Positions 1 to 7,785 of a stretch of 64,000 bases of DNA are shown here, piece after piece (position 1 is the stretch's first letter; every line of letters begins with the position of its first letter). Position numbers and translations under genes: made by a program. The stretch spans positions 744,001 through 808,000 of the forward strand of contig CAMKEG010000001.1 in the NCBI GenBank assembly GCA_946411505.1. Direction: 5' to 3'. Origin of the DNA: an uncultured Treponema sp. (GTDB lineage: Bacteria > Spirochaetota > Spirochaetia > Treponematales > Treponemataceae). The notes beneath the pieces are model-generated. The model was not told where the DNA came from. It did no database searches and saw only the letters and a program-made list of their open reading frames with translations.

Positions 1-69
1 TTTGTACGCAAGGCCGGCTTTCCAGGCGGAAAAACGCGACACCTTGTTGCCAAAAATCTCGTTGAACAT
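1..69 (-). CDS. 5' end of an unidentified gene leaving the left edge
   Basis: An open frame of 23 codons begins with ATG at 69 on the minus strand and runs off the window; the peptide starts MFNEIFGNKVSRF. Too little is present to name it. The start is supported by a promoter (TTGTCA, 17 bases, TAATAT) whose -10 box ends 7 bases before the ATG, so the mRNA would be leaderless. AAAGG directly abuts the ATG and is too close to act as a normal ribosome-binding site. Confidence 0.5.
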   Translation of the reverse strand, partial: MFNEIFGNKVSRFSAWKAGLAYK

Positions 70-105
70 CCTTTCTATATTAGCGCATTATTCGCAAATT
101 GACAA
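69..105 (-). promoter_or_regulatory. Promoter of the left-edge gene, leaderless type
   Basis: On the minus strand TTGTCA (100-105) and TAATAT (77-82) are 17 bases apart, and the ATG follows 7 bases after the -10 box. The -35 box overlaps the -35 box of the divergent plus-strand promoter at 99-104. Confidence 0.5.
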
Positions 106-127
106 GTTCATTTCAATGCAATATACT
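99..127 (+). promoter_or_regulatory. Promoter of the GH3-family gene
   Basis: A consensus -35 TTGACA (99-104) and a -10 TATACT (122-127) are separated by 17 bases. Predicted transcription start is near 134, giving a leader of about 22 bases that carries GGGAGA just before the ATG at 156. Confidence 0.65.
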
Positions 128-155
128 GATTGTTCAACACAATCGGGAGAACGCC

Positions 156-1853
156 ATGAGAAAAGAAAAAAACGCCGGACTCATCACATTCGCGTTGAGT
201 TGGGTCGGAAAAAAGAACAAAAAAATATTGGACAAAGCCGCAAAAAATTGCGCCAAAACTGAAGAAGCGACCTTGCGCGGAATATTGGAATACGCAAAAG
301 ACTCCGAGTGGGGAAAGCTCCACGACTTTGAAACGATTCTAAAGGCCAAAAGCGCGGACGAACTTTACGCCTTGTACCAGAAGAACGTTCCGCTTCAAGA
401 CTACGAAGACCTGCGCCCCTACATCGAGCGCCACAAGAAGGGAGAGGAAAACGTCCTCTTCCCCGGAAAGCCGATGATGTACGCGACGACAAGCGGAACG
501 ACAAAAGAGCCAAAATGGATTCCGATAACCCACGCCTACTACAACAACATTTTCAGCAAGATGTCAAAGCTTTGGCTTTACACTTTCATCATGCACAGGC
601 CAAAAACATTCTGGGGAAAGTGCGTTTCAATCGTAGGAAAGTCCATCGAAGGCTACGCGGCTGACGGAACTGTTTGCGGCTCCGTTTCCGGCGTGACCCA
701 GCGCGACTGCCCGGAATTCATCAAGGGCCTCTACTCCGCCCCCAGCGAAGTGTTCGCGATAAAGGACTACACGGCCCGTTACTACGCGCTCATGAGAACC
801 GGAATCGAGCAAAACGTGACGCTTTTGATTACCGCCAACCCTTCCACAATCATCGAATTGCAGAAGAACGTTGACGCATACCTTGACGACTACATCGACG
901 ACATCGAGCATGGAACCTTGAGCGCAAAGATGAACATAGAGCCCGAAAACCGCGCCGCCTTGGAAAAATGCTACAAGCCCAATCCAAAGCGCGCCGCCGA
1001 ATTGAAGGCGTTAAAAGCTAAGTTGGGAAGGCTTCTTCCAAAAGACTATTGGCCAAACTTGCAAACATTGACCACTTGGAAATGCGGAAACACCCGCGTG
1101 TACATGGACAAAATAAAAGGCTTTTTCCCGGAAAGCGCGCTGCACCAGGAATTCGGCTACTTTGCCAGCGAATGCCGCGCCGGCCTTGTGATGAACGGCG
1201 GCGACGACACGGTCCTCTTCCCTCACAACCACTACTTTGAATTCGTCGACGCGGACGAAATGGAAAGCGAAAATCCAAAGTTCTTCCAATTGAGCCAGCT
1301 GCAAAAAGGCAAGCGCTACATCGTTTACGTCACTACATACGGCGGCCTTTACCGCTACAACATGAACGACATGGTTGAATGCACGGGGTATTACGGCTCA
1401 ATTCCGACAATCCAGTTCATACAAAAAATAAACGGAATCGTTTCCATGACAGGCGAAAAAGTTCACGAAAAGCAATTCATCGACGCCGTCACCGAAACGG
1501 AAAAAGAGATGGGCGAAAAGCTTCAATTCTTTGTGGGCTTCGCGGACTTGCAGGAAAGCATCTACCACTTCTACTTTGAATTCCAAAAGAGCGGCCTTTC
1601 GCAGGACTTTTGCGACGCATTCACAAGCGCCGTCGACCAAAAGCTAAAGGCCGAAAACGTGGAATACGCGACAAAGAGGGACTCCTTCCGCCTGAAAGAG
1701 CCTGTGGGCCGCATGCTTGTGGAAAATTCATTTGAAAAATACAAGGCCCTGATGATACAAAACGGAGCGCGCGACGGCCAGTTTAAGATGAACCTCTTGA
1801 TGCAGGACGACAAGCGCCACGAACATTTCAAGAAGCTGGTCATCAACGGATGA
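156..1853 (+). CDS. GH3 auxin-responsive-promoter family acyl-adenylating enzyme
   Basis: 565-residue protein of the GH3 family in the ANL adenylating superfamily. Plant members join amino acids to acyl acids through an acyl-AMP; the substrate of bacterial members is generally unknown. The ATP/AMP-binding motif YATTSGTTKEPKWIP lies at about residues 109-123 and a second conserved block, GGLYRYNMNDMVE, near 395-410. The ATG at 156 is preferred over an upstream ATG at 99 because GGGAGA precedes it and the upstream ATG overlaps the promoter. The next gene, a HAD phosphatase, overlaps by four bases, so the two are co-translated. A lipid or acyl-amide role is only suggested by the convergent PlsC gene. 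Confidence 0.85.
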   Translation: MRKEKNAGLITFALSWVGKKNKKILDKAAKNCAKTEEATLRGILEYAKDSEWGKLHDFETILKAKSADELYALYQKNVPLQDYEDLRPYIERHKKGEENVLFPGKPMMYATTSGTTKEPKWIPITHAYYNNIFSKMSKLWLYTFIMHRPKTFWGKCVSIVGKSIEGYAADGTVCGSVSGVTQRDCPEFIKGLYSAPSEVFAIKDYTARYYALMRTGIEQNVTLLITANPSTIIELQKNVDAYLDDYIDDIEHGTLSAKMNIEPENRAALEKCYKPNPKRAAELKALKAKLGRLLPKDYWPNLQTLTTWKCGNTRVYMDKIKGFFPESALHQEFGYFASECRAGLVMNGGDDTVLFPHNHYFEFVDADEMESENPKFFQLSQLQKGKRYIVYVTTYGGLYRYNMNDMVECTGYYGSIPTIQFIQKINGIVSMTGEKVHEKQFIDAVTETEKEMGEKLQFFVGFADLQESIYHFYFEFQKSGLSQDFCDAFTSAVDQKLKAENVEYATKRDSFRLKEPVGRMLVENSFEKYKALMIQNGARDGQFKMNLLMQDDKRHEHFKKLVING

Positions 1854-2539
1854 AGCCTCTAGATTTCAAGGCCTTCATTTTTGACTTTGACGGCACCCTT
1901 TATGACAACAGCGGCATAGCGAAGGCGCTGATTTTAGGAAACCCCTTCCGCTTTTTTTTCATGAAGGCAGAGCGCAACGCCCGAAGAATTTTCAAGGGCC
2001 GCGACTTTGAAACGCCCGAAAACTTTAAGCGGGAGTACTACCAAAGGGCCGCGAAGGACGCTTTTACAAACCCCGCATCCTTCGCGCATTGGTACGAAGA
2101 CCGCTACATCAAGCGCATGGAAAGAGCGCTTAGAAAAAAAGAATTTCACGCGCATCCAAAGGTTGACGAAGTCTTTGAATTTCTTTCAAAGGCCGGAAAA
2201 AAAATCGCGCTCTATTCCGACTACAACTCAATTCAGGAACGGGCGCTCGCCTGCGGAATCAAGCAAGAAAGCCTGAACTTGTGCCAGGGCTTTTATTCGT
2301 CGGAATCATTCGGCTGCCTAAAGCCCGCGCCAAGGGCTTTTTTGCAAATCGCGGCCTACATGGAAACGCGGCCCAAGGATTGCCTTGTGGTCGGCGACCG
2401 CGACGACACGGACGGATTTGGCGCCAGAATGTCCGGGATGAGCTTTGTTCAAATCAAGACAAAAAGGCCGCGCGAGATTTTGGACGACAATCATCCAGTC
2501 ATGTCATGGGGAGAATTTGCCGCGGGGATTTTAGGCTAA
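1850..2539 (+). CDS. HAD superfamily hydrolase
   Basis: 229-residue soluble protein of the haloacid dehalogenase superfamily, probably a phosphatase. Motif I is DFDGTLYDN at residues 12-20, with Asp12 the expected nucleophile and Asp14 the acid/base. The C-terminal acidic motif is VVGDRDDTDGFGA near residue 180, which binds Mg2+. A helical cap lies between them, as in the subfamily I phosphoglycolate-phosphatase-like enzymes. The start overlaps the GH3 gene stop as ATGA and the end overlaps the convergent plsC end. The substrate cannot be told from sequence. Confidence 0.85.
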   Translation: MKPLDFKAFIFDFDGTLYDNSGIAKALILGNPFRFFFMKAERNARRIFKGRDFETPENFKREYYQRAAKDAFTNPASFAHWYEDRYIKRMERALRKKEFHAHPKVDEVFEFLSKAGKKIALYSDYNSIQERALACGIKQESLNLCQGFYSSESFGCLKPAPRAFLQIAAYMETRPKDCLVVGDRDDTDGFGARMSGMSFVQIKTKRPREILDDNHPVMSWGEFAAGILG

Positions 2540-3348
2540 AAGATTTCCGGCCATTGATTTTGGACGATTCCCGCCAACTCGACGACGCGCTTGTGGCAGT
2601 CCTTTAAAAGCCTTGTGGAATCCTGCTTTAACGAAAGCGATTTGTCAGGCATTATGGGGCTTCCGACAGTCAGCGTCACAAGCGGATGCTTCACTCCAAA
2701 AAAACGGCGGATGGCGCCGGGCTTTCTGTAGCTTATCGCCATCGGAACCACAGGAATGTCGTAGCGGTGGGCAAACTCAAAGGCGCCGCGCTTAAAGGGC
2801 CGGATCGGCTGGTACCAAGTCCAACGGCAGCTTTCGGGGAAAACGTGAATCCACTTTTTCTTCTGGTGAAGCTCGTCAAAGGCCTCGTAAAATTTTTTTG
2901 TTCCGCTAAAATTTCGCGCGACGGGAATTCCGCCCACCGCGCGAATCAAGCCGGCGTCTTTTCCCATCAAGTTTTCGGCGCGTGCGGGAAACCACAGGCG
3001 CTTTTTTACGGCTTGGACAACCGCCAAAAAGTCCCAGCGATAAACGTGGTTGCAAACAGTCACCGCTCCGTTTTTAAAAAGCACCTTGTTCTCGCGCAAA
3101 TTTTCCAAGCCCTTAAACTTAATGCCAAAACGCAAGCGCTGCAAAGGAAAGACAAGCAGCCAAACGCCCGCGTAAATCAAGTTGCGCCACAAGAAAAATT
3201 TAAAGGATTTGTCGATGAAAGGATAGTTTTCGTCCACGACCACTTGCCGCAAATGCGCGGGCTTTAAAAGCGGCTCGTCCGGCTTTTGAGGCCAGACGCA
3301 GCCCGTGTCGGGAACGTAGACGCCGTCCCGGTTTATTTGCCCTTGCAT
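2536..3348 (-). CDS. plsC: 1-acyl-sn-glycerol-3-phosphate acyltransferase (PlsC/LPLAT family)
   Basis: 270-residue membrane-associated acyltransferase of phospholipid synthesis. The catalytic NHxxxxD motif is NHVYRWD (His101, Asp106) and the later acyl-acceptor motif appears as FPES at 170-173 instead of the usual FPEG. A hydrophobic stretch near residues 52-70 fits membrane attachment. Its start overlaps the fliE stop as TAATG, so it is translationally coupled to the flagellar genes, which is an unusual partner. Because the LPLAT family is broad, a lysophospholipid or other acyl acceptor is possible. Confidence 0.8.
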   Translation of the reverse strand: MQGQINRDGVYVPDTGCVWPQKPDEPLLKPAHLRQVVVDENYPFIDKSFKFFLWRNLIYAGVWLLVFPLQRLRFGIKFKGLENLRENKVLFKNGAVTVCNHVYRWDFLAVVQAVKKRLWFPARAENLMGKDAGLIRAVGGIPVARNFSGTKKFYEAFDELHQKKKWIHVFPESCRWTWYQPIRPFKRGAFEFAHRYDIPVVPMAISYRKPGAIRRFFGVKHPLVTLTVGSPIMPDKSLSLKQDSTRLLKDCHKRVVELAGIVQNQWPEIF

Positions 3349-3695
3349 TAGCGTGTCGTCGTGATTTCGTTCCAGCCGCTGACAACGCGGTCAACGACAG
3401 TCTTGGCGAGCGTCATTGACATTTGCGCCTTTGCCATCGCGGTGGTCACGTCGTGAATGTCAACGCTGTCGGGGTCAGTGATTAGCTGGCGGGTAAGATT
3501 GCTGGTGTCGTTTTGCTGCTTGTTCATCGCGGCAAAGGCTTCAGACAAATATTCGCCAAAAGACTTTTCCTTTACGCGCTGGTTCTCTTCCGCGGAAGAA
3601 AGAATGTTCACATGGGGAGCGGCCTTAAGCGGATTTGTGTCCTTGATATTTTCTAAGCCTTGCATTTGCAAGACAGGCATTTCGTTAATTTTCAT
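3348..3695 (-). CDS. fliE: Flagellar hook-basal body complex protein FliE
   Basis: 115-residue protein that links the MS ring to the rod of the flagellar basal body. The C-terminal half carries the conserved FliE region (DPDSVDIHDVTTAMAKAQMS and a following helix ending VSGWNEI). The ATG at 3695 is chosen because AGGGG sits five bases upstream; an upstream in-frame extension to 3773 lies in a stem-loop-rich leader. It follows flgB and flgC as in other spirochaetes, but fliF does not follow; plsC does. Confidence 0.9.
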   Translation of the reverse strand: MKINEMPVLQMQGLENIKDTNPLKAAPHVNILSSAEENQRVKEKSFGEYLSEAFAAMNKQQNDTSNLTRQLITDPDSVDIHDVTTAMAKAQMSMTLAKTVVDRVVSGWNEITTTR

Positions 3696-3706
3696 TTTTT
3701 CCCCTA

Positions 3707-3753
3707 GTCCGCGGGAGCGGACCTTAAAATGCGCGAGTTGCGCGGCAACTCGC
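3707..3753 (-). other. Two stem-loops in the fliE leader
   Basis: GTCCGC/GCGGAC (3707-3712 with 3717-3722, four-base loop) and GCGAGTTG/CAACTCGC (3733-3740 with 3746-3753) are both perfect. They lie between flgC and the fliE ribosome-binding site. They may affect mRNA processing or fliE translation; this is an inference. Confidence 0.45.
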
Positions 3754-3820
3754 CAGGCAAAAAAGGCCGACAAGTTATTGGCGGACTTTTTGCCATCACC
3801 CTACCCTTATCTTAGCGCGA

Positions 3821-4279
3821 TTAGCGTCCAATTTCAAGAGCGGAATTGAACATGTCCTTTGAGCCTTCGATTACGGTCGTGTTGGCCTCGTAGGCGCGGC
3901 TGGCTGAAATCAAGTCGACCATTTCGTTGACGATGTTTACGTTGGGGTACTCGACATAGCCCGCGCGGGGTCCGGTCTTTATCGCGTCCGGATGGTCGGG
4001 GTCGTACACCAATTTTCCTTCGCTTGTGTCGACGACGATTTCGCGGACTTTAACGCCCTTTCCAGGTCCGTTGTCCAAGTTGCTTGGAAGATACGGCGTG
4101 CGGAAGGTGGGATTTGAGTCGGCGACCGGCTGGAAAATGACGCGGCTTCTTTTGAAGGGGCCGCCGTCCTGGGTGCGGGTTGTGGACGCGTTGGCGATGT
4201 TGTTTGAAATGACATCCGTTCTAAGGCGCTCGGCGCTGAGGCCAGTCGAAGCTATGTTAATCGCAGAAAAAAGTCCCAT
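3821..4279 (-). CDS. flgC: Flagellar basal-body rod protein FlgC
   Basis: 152-residue proximal rod protein of the periplasmic flagellum. The N-terminal flagellar rod motif SNNIANASTTRT is near residues 25-36, and the C-terminus ends with the heptad-rich segment ISASRAYEANTTVIEGSKDM that packs against the N-terminus in rod proteins. AGGAG precedes the ATG at 4279. It lies between flgB and fliE in the usual order. Confidence 0.95.
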   Translation of the reverse strand: MGLFSAINIASTGLSAERLRTDVISNNIANASTTRTQDGGPFKRSRVIFQPVADSNPTFRTPYLPSNLDNGPGKGVKVREIVVDTSEGKLVYDPDHPDAIKTGPRAGYVEYPNVNIVNEMVDLISASRAYEANTTVIEGSKDMFNSALEIGR

Positions 4280-4331
4280 GATAATCTCCTAACAAAAATC
4301 TTTATGACTGACCGAGCCGGTTTCTTAGCCA

Positions 4332-4365
4332 GAACGGTCAGACTTGCGCAAGCCTAAGACCGTTC
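4332..4365 (-). other. Stem-loop between flgB and flgC
   Basis: GAACGGTC (4332-4339) pairs perfectly with GACCGTTC (4358-4365) and encloses a small CTTGCGCAAG palindrome. The structure begins right after the flgB stop. No T-run follows, so an intercistronic mRNA structure is more likely than a terminator. Confidence 0.45.
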
Positions 4366-4788
4366 CTAGCGATTAGGGCTCATGGCTGTCTTTACTTGGC
4401 TGAACTCAAAGTTTTCCAGCTGGCTGAGCAAGCGGTACTGCATCTGGATTTTGATGATGTTCATCGCTTCTGTCTCCACGTCAACGCTGTTTCCGTTGGC
4501 GTTCTCCGTTGAGTTCCAATCGACGACGCGGCGCGGCTTGACTTCCTGCCAGTCCATAACGTTATGTATTGAAAAATGGCGTGGGTCGGTTCTCGTAAGG
4601 TCAAAGGAATTGCGGGCGTTCTCCTCGGATTCAAAGGCGCGCTTTAGCTCGCTTTCAAAATTGACGGAGGAACGCTTGAAGTTGGGAACCTCGGCGTTGG
4701 CGATGTTGTTGGCCGTAACCTGATAGCGCAAGGCGTTTACATCCAGGGCCTTGTGCAACAAGTCAATTGATCGATTGAATGAGTTCAT
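4366..4788 (-). CDS. flgB: Flagellar basal-body rod protein FlgB
   Basis: 140-residue proximal rod protein. The family motif NNIANAEVPNFKRSSV is at about residues 26-41. The C-terminal helix (EAMNIIKIQMQYRLLSQLEN) matches rod proteins. It is the first gene of the flgB-flgC-fliE-plsC run, with TTTAGGT as a weak ribosome-binding site before the ATG. Confidence 0.95.
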   Translation of the reverse strand: MNSFNRSIDLLHKALDVNALRYQVTANNIANAEVPNFKRSSVNFESELKRAFESEENARNSFDLTRTDPRHFSIHNVMDWQEVKPRRVVDWNSTENANGNSVDVETEAMNIIKIQMQYRLLSQLENFEFSQVKTAMSPNR

Positions 4789-4834
4789 ACCTAAATTGTC
4801 GGAATTTTAGCGGCGAAGTTTAGGGGTAGAATGA

Positions 4835-5476
4835 CTATAATTGGCGGGCGGCCTTGGCAAGACAAAAAACGGCGCCGGCGGAATAAATCAGAACAAACAA
4901 AATTGTTAGAAAAGCGTTCATTCCCAAAATCCAAAGGGCCTCGACCGCCGCCGGCATAAGCAGGTCCACGGCCAACAAAAACCACTCAAGGACCAAGTCG
5001 CGGGCGCCTAAAAGAGCGCGGCGGCTGGGAACGAACAAAACTTTTTGCCGCTCGTTGACGGACAAAAGCATAAGGACAAAGAAAATCGGCTTGGCAAAAA
5101 GCGCGAAGGCCGGATGCGGAAGCGCGTCGTTCAACACCCTAAAGGGAAGGTAAACGGCGTAAAAGCCCGCGCAAAAAGGAAAGAGGCTTTCCAAGCGGTC
5201 GGCCAGCTTGTCCTTTTTATAGACGAACATAAAGGCGGCCGTCAAAACTCCCAACGGCAAAAATATTTGCTCCAAAAAGACACGCAAAAAATTTCGGAAA
5301 AACGAGTCCGGCGTCAAAAAATAAAAGGGGGAAAAAAAATATTTGTAGGCGCAGAAAAGAGCCGCCAGCAAAATTCCCAAAAAAGCGTTGAAGAGGCAAG
5401 GCTCCTTAGCGCCCTCCTTTTTTAAAATCCAAAGGGCCGTGACAATCGGGAATGACAGCAGCAAAAACAAATACAT
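4835..5476 (-). CDS. Hypothetical multi-spanning membrane protein
   Basis: 213-residue protein with about six hydrophobic segments, including the first (MYLFLLLSFPIVTALWIL) and others near FPFCAGFYAVYLPF, PIFFVLMLLS and the C-terminus. I do not recognise a family. The reading frame stays open upstream to 5644, but that part crosses a palindromic repeat. I place the start at ATG 5476 because a promoter (TTGAAT, 17 bases, TACTAT) ends 7 bases before it. It ends 46 bases before flgB on the same strand. Confidence 0.6.
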   Translation of the reverse strand: MYLFLLLSFPIVTALWILKKEGAKEPCLFNAFLGILLAALFCAYKYFFSPFYFLTPDSFFRNFLRVFLEQIFLPLGVLTAAFMFVYKKDKLADRLESLFPFCAGFYAVYLPFRVLNDALPHPAFALFAKPIFFVLMLLSVNERQKVLFVPSRRALLGARDLVLEWFLLAVDLLMPAAVEALWILGMNAFLTILFVLIYSAGAVFCLAKAARQL

Positions 5477-5483
5477 GGAAGCC

Positions 5484-5512
5484 ATAGTAGCGCAAAGGAG
5501 GAATAAATTCAA
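5484..5512 (-). promoter_or_regulatory. Promoter of the membrane protein gene, leaderless type
   Basis: TTGAAT (5507-5512) and TACTAT (5484-5489) are 17 bases apart on the minus strand. The ATG at 5476 starts 7 bases after the -10 box, and no ribosome-binding site is visible. Confidence 0.5.
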
Positions 5513-5569
5513 GCCAAAAAACATGCGCGGGCGACGGCGAAAAAATGGGTCCCAGCGACGAAAAAAAAG

Positions 5570-5646
5570 CCTTAGGTTCCCCCCGTCATTCGCTATCGGC
5601 TTGCAGCCTGCGGCCAAGCCGCGTCGCTGACGGGGCCCCACCAAGG
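5570..5646. repeat. 77-bp nested palindromic element
   Basis: CCTTAGGT (5570-5577) faces ACCAAGG (5640-5646), CCCCGTCA (5581-5588) pairs with TGACGGGG (5628-5635), and CGGCTTG (5597-5603) pairs with CAAGCCG (5615-5621). On the minus strand the element is open in one frame and encodes a peptide containing RRGLAAGCKPIANDGG. It lies just upstream of the membrane protein promoter and looks like a mobile palindromic repeat. Confidence 0.6.
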
Positions 5647-5803
5647 ATTTTTTTTCTGCGACTCATCCCTTTGGAATGAGGCCTATTATGGTTTTGCACT
5701 CGCGCTTACGCGCTCGGCACGGCTCCCATTTTTTCGCCGCCGCCCGCGCGCGTTTTGGGATGCGTAAAATTTTGTTGCCGCTACTTCAGTCGCCTCAACC
5801 ATT

Positions 5804-5948
5804 CCGCAAGCGGAGCGTTGCGGCTTATTGCCCGGCGCTCGTAAGAGCGCAAGTAAATAATTTCAATCTTGCAAAACGGCGGGCTTGCCCGACCGTATGC
5901 GGCAATCATACGATTATGGTCTTGTCATTTTTCTTCTTGCCGCTACTA
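5804..5948 (+). repeat. Structured dispersed repeat, family I, copy A
   Basis: The element contains hairpin GCGCTC-GTAA-GAGCGC, a linker with AAGTAAATAATTTCA and GCAAAACGG, hairpin CGGGC-TT-GCCCG, and an end segment closed by GCGGCAA/TTGCCGC. Its first 24 bases recur exactly at 5966-5989 and its last 53 bases recur with one mismatch at 5988-6040. Related copies lie at 32837-32903, 34644-34839 and 51530-51594. The 5477-6119 interval holds no convincing gene; it is made up of this and neighbouring repeats. Confidence 0.75.
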
Positions 5949-5965
5949 TTCGACGTGAAAACCGT

Positions 5966-6040
5966 CCGCAAGCGGAGCGTTGCGGCTTATGCGGCAATCA
6001 TACGATTATGGTCTTGTCATTTTTCTTTTTGCCGCTACTA
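5966..6040 (+). repeat. Structured dispersed repeat, family I, internally deleted copy
   Basis: This copy joins the first 24 bases of copy A directly to its last 53 bases, so the central two hairpins are missing. The junction falls in the shared sequence around TTATGCGGC. It ends just where the infC promoter begins. Confidence 0.75.
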
Positions 6041-6068
6041 GACATAACGCCGCGTTTTACGGTATAAT
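6039..6068 (+). promoter_or_regulatory. Promoter of the infC-rpmI-rplT operon
   Basis: TAGACA (6039-6044) and a perfect TATAAT (6063-6068) are 18 bases apart. The leader is about 45 bases and contains a small hairpin GTGTT/AACAC (6093-6108) just before the AGGAGG ribosome-binding site. Confidence 0.65.
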
Positions 6069-6119
6069 CTACTTTACGCTTAATTTACATGTGTGTTTTT
6101 TGTAACACGAGGAGGCCAG

Positions 6120-6644
6120 TTGGCAGACAATAATAAGGGACCCCGAATCAATGAACGGATTCGCGTCAGAGAAGTGCGTCTTATCGATAACGAGGGCAAC
6201 CAGATGGGAATCGTTCCCACATTGGAAGCTCTCAAGATGGCAAAAGACCGGGAACTCGACCTTGTTGAAGTCGCGCCTACCGCAAACCCTCCAGTTTGCA
6301 AAATACTCGATTTCGGAAAATACCGCTTTGAACAGGAGAAAAAACTCCGTGACTCCAAGAAAAAGCAGAAGGTATTAAAACTAAAAGAGATCAGGATGCA
6401 GCCCAAAATTGGACCGGGCGATCTTGACACGAAAGCTAAGCATGTACAAGAATTCCTTGAAGAAGGCAACAAGGTAAAAGTAACGATTCGTTTCCGCGGA
6501 CGCGAACTTGCCCACACTGACTTGGGATTTGGAGTTCTTGAAGAAGTTCTAAAAAGGCTTACTTCGGCGTATGTCATCGAAAAGCCGGCCGCGATGGAAG
6601 GCAAGTTCATGTCGATGACAATATCATCAAAAGCCAAAAATTAA
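6120..6644 (+). CDS. infC: Translation initiation factor IF-3
   Basis: 174-residue IF-3, which binds the 30S subunit and checks start-codon pairing. The N-terminal domain begins near [17 protein letters not shown] and the C-terminal domain contains the signature [20 protein letters not shown]. The start is TTG at 6120, with AGGAGG at 6110-6115 four bases upstream; no ATG fits. A non-ATG start is typical of infC and in other bacteria takes part in self-control by IF-3. It heads the conserved infC-rpmI-rplT operon. Confidence 0.95.
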   Translation: MADNNKGPRINERIRVREVRLIDNEGNQMGIVPTLEALKMAKDRELDLVEVAPTANPPVCKILDFGKYRFEQEKKLRDSKKKQKVLKLKEIRMQPKIGPGDLDTKAKHVQEFLEEGNKVKVTIRFRGRELAHTDLGFGVLEEVLKRLTSAYVIEKPAAMEGKFMSMTISSKAKN

Positions 6645-6657
6645 AGAGGTGTTGGCC

Positions 6658-6858
6658 ATGCCAAAGATGAAGACAAAGAAATCCGCTTCAAAGCGCTTTT
6701 CGCTTACCGGAACAGGAAAGGTAAAGTACAAGAAGATGAACTTGCGTCATATTTTGACCAAGCGTTCGCCCAAGAGAAAGAGACAGCTCCGCCAGACAGG
6801 AATTCTTGCGGAATCAGAAGCAGCAAAAGTCAGGAAGCAGATGCTTCCCTACGGTTGA
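6658..6858 (+). CDS. rpmI: Ribosomal protein bL35
   Basis: 66-residue basic protein of the large ribosomal subunit. The N-terminus MPKMKTKKSASKRF and the block RHILTKRSPKRKRQLR are characteristic. AGAGGTG precedes the ATG at 6658, which is preferred over an upstream ATG nine bases earlier. It lies between infC and rplT in the canonical order. Confidence 0.97.
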   Translation: MPKMKTKKSASKRFSLTGTGKVKYKKMNLRHILTKRSPKRKRQLRQTGILAESEAAKVRKQMLPYG

Positions 6859-6870
6859 TAGGAGCAAAAA

Positions 6871-7227
6871 ATGTCAAGAGCAGTAGACGGAACAAGAAGA
6901 GCCGACAGGCGCAAGAAAATCCTTAAGTTGGCAAAAGGCTTTAAGGGCCGCAGAGGAACAAACTTTAAGGCCGCCAAAGACGCGGTGACAAAGGCGCTTG
7001 ACCACGCTTATGTCGGACGCAAGGACAAAAAAGGCGAGTACCGCTCATTGTGGATTGCCCGTATCAACGCGGCTGTTCGCGACGAAGGCTTGTCTTACTC
7101 ACGCTTTATTGACGGCGTGACAAAAGCCGGAATCAAAGTAAACCGCAAGGCCTTGTCAAACATGGCCATTGAAGATCCCAAAGCTTTCAAGGCTGTCGTA
7201 GAGGCCGCCAAAAAGGCTTTGGCCTAA
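6871..7227 (+). CDS. rplT: Ribosomal protein bL20
   Basis: 118-residue 23S rRNA-binding protein needed early in large-subunit assembly. The sequence shows the usual lysine/arginine-rich N-terminal arm ([20 protein letters not shown]) followed by the conserved globular domain ([30 protein letters not shown]). In other bacteria bL20 represses its own operon; no obvious bL20 decoy structure is visible here. Confidence 0.97.
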   Translation: MSRAVDGTRRADRRKKILKLAKGFKGRRGTNFKAAKDAVTKALDHAYVGRKDKKGEYRSLWIARINAAVRDEGLSYSRFIDGVTKAGIKVNRKALSNMAIEDPKAFKAVVEAAKKALA

Positions 7228-7242
7228 TAAAAGAGGACGCCG

Positions 7243-7779
7243 ATGATTTCCGTTGACACAATCCTTCTTTTGCAGCAAAAAGTCGAAAGCGCTGTTCAAA
7301 AAATCGAACAGCTGAAGGCAGAAAACGATGCTCTGCGCGCCGAGCGTTCAGAGCTCACAAAAGCGCTTTCTGAAAAAACGGAGTTGCTTTCGCGCTTTAG
7401 CGCTGACGAAAAAAAGATTGAGGACGGAATCCTCGGCGCCCTTACCCGCTTGGACGCGGTGGAAAACGCATTGCTCGACTCGGGCGGAGGCTTCAACAAA
7501 GTTGAAGCCGACTGCAATGCCTTGAAAGAGCGGCAAGCCCCGCTTGCTGACTCGGGCGGAAGCGCCACTGCCCCAAGCGCGCCTGAGATGACAAGCCCTG
7601 CCCCTGAGCAGGCAGCTCCCGAACAGGCCGCCCCGGCGCAGACAACGCAAATCGCGGAAGCGGCGCCTGCCCAAACTGAGGCCCCAAGCGCCCCCGCCAA
7701 ACCGCAAGAAGACAACGACGGCCTCTTTGGCGACGACAGCTTTGAAACGCAGGAAGAGGGCGTTCCCGACATCTTCTAA
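7243..7779 (+). CDS. Coiled-coil protein, ZapB-like, with low-complexity tail
   Basis: 178-residue protein. Residues 1-60 form a predicted coiled coil rich in heptads (LLQQKVESAVQKIEQLKAEN). Residues about 105-160 are a repetitive Ala/Pro/Gln/Glu linker (APEQAAPEQAAPAQ) and the end is acidic. AGAGGA precedes the ATG. It is 15 bases after rplT and 6 bases before a ZapA-type gene, which suggests a FtsZ-ring accessory role by analogy with ZapB. The low-complexity tail is far from E. coli ZapB (about 80 residues), so the family assignment is tentative. Confidence 0.55.
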   Translation: MISVDTILLLQQKVESAVQKIEQLKAENDALRAERSELTKALSEKTELLSRFSADEKKIEDGILGALTRLDAVENALLDSGGGFNKVEADCNALKERQAPLADSGGSATAPSAPEMTSPAPEQAAPEQAAPAQTTQIAEAAPAQTEAPSAPAKPQEDNDGLFGDDSFETQEEGVPDIF

Positions 7780-7785
7780 AAACTG

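Noticed and set aside
5804-6040. CRISPR array
   Set aside because: Only two repeat units, with a deletion junction between them and hairpin interiors rather than unique spacers; no cas genes.
5676-6067. Plus-strand open frames in the 5.7-6.1 kb gap
   Set aside because: They run through tandem copies of structured repeats, so the peptides repeat with the DNA; no ribosome-binding site or family match.
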